Below, one piece after another: positions 61,612 through 64,000 of a DNA stretch of 64,000 bases. The notes below the pieces were generated by a model. That model searched no databases and was not told the DNA's origin. It saw only the letters and a program-made list of their open reading frames with translations. The DNA is taken from positions 62,001 through 126,000 of the forward strand of contig JABVXV010000049.1 of assembly GCA_013365325.1 (NCBI GenBank). The letters are read 5' to 3'. Position numbers and translations under genes: made by a program. Source of the stretch: Dipetalonema caudispina (taxonomy: Eukaryota > Nematoda > Chromadorea > Rhabditida > Onchocercidae). The stretch's first letter is position 1. The number at the start of each line of letters is the position of its first letter.

Positions 61612-62376
61612 TTATTTACCCGCCGTAGCTTCCGCAGCGCGCCGCAGTGCAGCACGCTTCCCTACCATAGCAGTAAAACCACTCTTAATAGCAGTGACCG
61701 AACATCGACTACCACAAGTTTTACATTCCAAAAAAAACAAACGTGTATCTTTCGTCAATTCCGTTTCGGAAGACCTACATGTATGACAAGTAACATATTC
61801 TTTAATGTACTTTCGCAAAACACTTTCAATATGTTTTTGCTGGAAGCGTCCTTTAACGATCAAACAGCTATTGCCGTCAATCGAACCTGTTGTACCCAAT
61901 TCAGCCAACAAGAACTGCAGTACATGTTTCGGTTGCCGTTTCAATAATCGACATATTTCAGCAAAATTTGCGAATGCTGTCTTTTTACTGCCAGCACGAG
62001 CCACCTGAGGTGGTTTCATTACGAACTTCTTCTTTTCGCCGGCTGTTAAGTCCGGATTCCGTTCACGCATTATACCAAAAACGAGTTCCAGCAGTTGTTC
62101 ATACGTGTAATCAGGCCATGCATTTTTTGAATCGATAAGATTTGATAAACCAGCACCTACGACAACTTCAGATGCCTCTTCCGGAAGGCGCTCCTCATCA
62201 ACAACAGGCACCTTTGGCGCTTTTTTCTTCTTTTTCGGCCCCAAAACCAGTTCTTCCGACTCTACTATCGGAGCTACATTTTCGTCCGTTTTTGGTGTTT
62301 CATCATCCAATACTATTGGTTTCTTGGATTTCTTCTTTTTACCTGTTAAATCGAGTTTTAAATCATCATCTGCCAT
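61612..62376 (-). CDS. iftb-1: Translation initiation factor eIF2 subunit beta
   Basis: Beta subunit of the eIF2 heterotrimer, which delivers Met-tRNAi to the 40S ribosome. The gene is an intronless 254 aa frame. Two lysine boxes lie at residues 13-19 and 48-55 (GKKKKSKK and PKKKKKAPK) and bind eIF5/eIF2B-epsilon; vertebrates have three, so one block fewer is seen. The conserved core starts with the DYTYEQLL segment at residue 89. The C2-C2 zinc finger uses Cys197, Cys200, Cys218 and Cys221 (CHTC and CKTC). A short 5' leader of 24 bases follows a TTTATTTCAG acceptor ending at 62401, consistent with trans-splicing. The symbol follows the C. elegans orthologue. Confidence 0.96.
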   Translation of the reverse strand: MADDDLKLDLTGKKKKSKKPIVLDDETPKTDENVAPIVESEELVLGPKKKKKAPKVPVVDEERLPEEASEVVVGAGLSNLIDSKNAWPDYTYEQLLELVFGIMRERNPDLTAGEKKKFVMKPPQVARAGSKKTAFANFAEICRLLKRQPKHVLQFLLAELGTTGSIDGNSCLIVKGRFQQKHIESVLRKYIKEYVTCHTCRSSETELTKDTRLFFLECKTCGSRCSVTAIKSGFTAMVGKRAALRRAAEATAGK

Positions 62377-62412
62377 GTTTCACTGTTTGTGCAACAAAAT
62401 CTGAAATAAAAA
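62377..62412 (-). promoter_or_regulatory. Probable trans-splice acceptor and leader of eIF2-beta
   Basis: TTTTTTATTTCAG on the minus strand ends at 62401 and leaves a 24-base leader before the ATG at 62376. Confidence 0.55.
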
Positions 62413-64000
62413 AGGGAATAATTTTTTTTAAAAAAAAGCATAAAGATCAATAGGAATGAATGACAAATGATGTTATGATATGAAAGACCGAAAACCTAAA
62501 ATGTACACTTTTAGATAAAAACGTTCCAAATTACTGTCATATTTCTTTAATAGGTCTAGAGCAAAAAAACTTCACTATGAAACGAAACTTTACAATTTAA
62601 AGTCTTTGAAATATTCAACTGTCCTAGTGTATCAAAATATGGATATTTCGCAATTCAGTAACGGATTACAGCTTGCATAAAGTGCACAGTATTTAACATG
62701 TCAGGATTTTATTAAGCAACTTAAAACATAACCTTGCAAACAGAACCCTTCGAACACAAAACACCAAAATTTCTCAAGTCTTTGATCACTTTATCAAAAA
62801 AATACTTCTCTCGGGTGCGTGCTACAAAAGAGAAATCATTATAAAAGTTGGAAGGAAATGTCACAATAAACTAACTCCTAAAGGGTAATACGTCCCAACA
62901 ACTTCAATTACCAAAACTATGTAGAAATATCCTTAATATGTCAATACATTTAAAATCACACAATCTAAAAACGATATTTCAAAAGGCGCATTTTACCATG
63001 AAGCTAAAATGTCGCATCATATACCCTCATACTATATTTTCTTTCGATCTATTGGTTATCAGGGATGTTAAGAGTGAGTGCAGAAAAGATGATGCCCCCA
63101 TTTCATTTCACAAAGCGCTAAATGTCAACCACCTACTTTCGCCTACCAATTTTTCTTACAGATTATATCTCTGATATTTAAGTCAGTGGATGGGAGTATG
63201 TGAAGGGAAAAAGTCTATGAGCTCCGAACCCTATTCACCTTACGCATCGCGGATTTGAAATCTGAAATCTAAATACCAAAAACGAAACATCATCAAAAGA
63301 TCGTAAAAAATATTTGGGATGGAATTAAGAACCTGTTAAAAAAATGAACAGCAATATTTATTTGATAAGGCATTATAAATGATATCCTTTATGATACAAA
63401 ACGGTTAATAAACTAAAATGGAAAACATGAACTTGAATTCTGAACAATAAAATTGTGGCAGATCGGAAGCAGATACATCAGTATAACATTCCAGCAACTA
63501 ATTTTTAATCTCTAATTCTTACTGCTTGCTTCTTATCAATTCATTTCCATCAAAATTTAATTTAGCTTCGATTTCGCACTCTTGTGGCAGAAAAAAATGT
63601 CTCACTTATTCATTCTACCTCCGATAATCCTTAATAATACTACATTATTTATATCCAACAATAAAAGAAAACAAATCCTATCATAATTCTTGGTTTGAAT
63701 TAGTAGAATGGTATGCATCAGTAAATCTTCTTTACTAGAAAGCCAAAACAACAAAAATACAGAAACTTCTTCAGCACGACGGTACCTATGACATAATTAG
63801 AATCAAAATGAATGGCATATAACTAATCATTGAATAGAGAAAAATGCAGTGCTTATTGAATGAAAGTCCGCATACCCGCAAAATTAATGTACAGCAAGAC
63901 TAACAAATCATTTGTAACGCACCATATATCACAATATGGAACTGAATAAAGAATTTTGGAAGGTACAATAATCAAAAATAGTTGAGAAAGAACAAAGTAA
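62413..64000. other. Upstream region of eIF2-beta, no gene seen
   Basis: 1.6 kb to the window end. GC is slightly higher than in the long intergenic stretch, but no ORF, splice pattern or RNA gene could be supported on either strand. Confidence 0.5.

Noticed and set aside
61552..62453. Several plus-strand ORFs of 60-130 codons
   Set aside because: Antisense shadows of eIF2-beta.

Overview
The window looks like a stretch of an AT-rich nematode nuclear genome. The evidence is the gene set (an L1CAM/SAX-7-type adhesion molecule, a TWK two-pore potassium channel, a BTB-BACK-Kelch protein, eIF2-beta), the short TTTCAG-type splice acceptors, and acceptor-like sites a few bases upstream of start codons, as expected for spliced-leader trans-splicing. 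Very low GC and dozens of 15-37 base poly-A/poly-T runs would fit a spirurid/filarial worm, but that placement is inference. Almost every gene is split into many small exons, so most of the annotation is built from exons joined by hand with phase checks, not from long ORFs.

Layout. (1) 17-19550, minus strand: the first 15 coding exons (about 679 residues) of a SAX-7/L1CAM orthologue: signal peptide, six Ig domains and the start of the first FNIII domain. The rest lies beyond base 1. The gene is spread by introns of 7.4, 3.4, 2.1 and 1.8 kb filled with homopolymers and microsatellites. A 69-base exon stands alone in what first appears to be a 10.9 kb intron, and a likely alternative first exon sits at 7278-7391. 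(2) About 19558-37108: 17.5 kb without a confident gene, rich in poly-A/T and two long AAT-repeat blocks; one weak two-exon candidate lies at 33319-33564. (3) 37131-39851, possibly to 40663, plus strand: a small protein with two I-set Ig domains and no signal peptide, followed by a coding-looking frame broken by a UGA. (4) 41209-46696, plus: a 12-exon BTB-BACK-Kelch protein of 585 aa. (5) 49164-55075, plus: an 8-exon TWK potassium channel of about 420 aa, with an 88-base tandem repeat in one intron and a possible in-frame 42-base microexon. (6) 56683-56764, plus: tRNA-Ser(GCT). (7) 58218-58752, plus: a two-exon, single-membrane-segment protein of unknown function. (8) 59117-60610, minus: DTWD1-type tRNA acp3U transferase. 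(9) 61055-61432, plus: a coding-like frame broken by three stops. (10) 61612-62376, minus: intronless eIF2-beta.

The genes do not form a single pathway. dtwd1 and eIF2-beta both serve translation, lie in the same orientation about 1 kb apart, and could be co-transcribed. The Ig and Kelch genes are also same-strand neighbours, 350 bases apart if the broken frame belongs to the Ig gene. The strongest biological leads are the internal first exon of sax-7 (a candidate short-isoform start), the UGA-interrupted 3' frame behind the Ig gene, and the higher-order repeat in the TWK intron. No virus, transposase, CRISPR array or operon of bacterial type was recognised.
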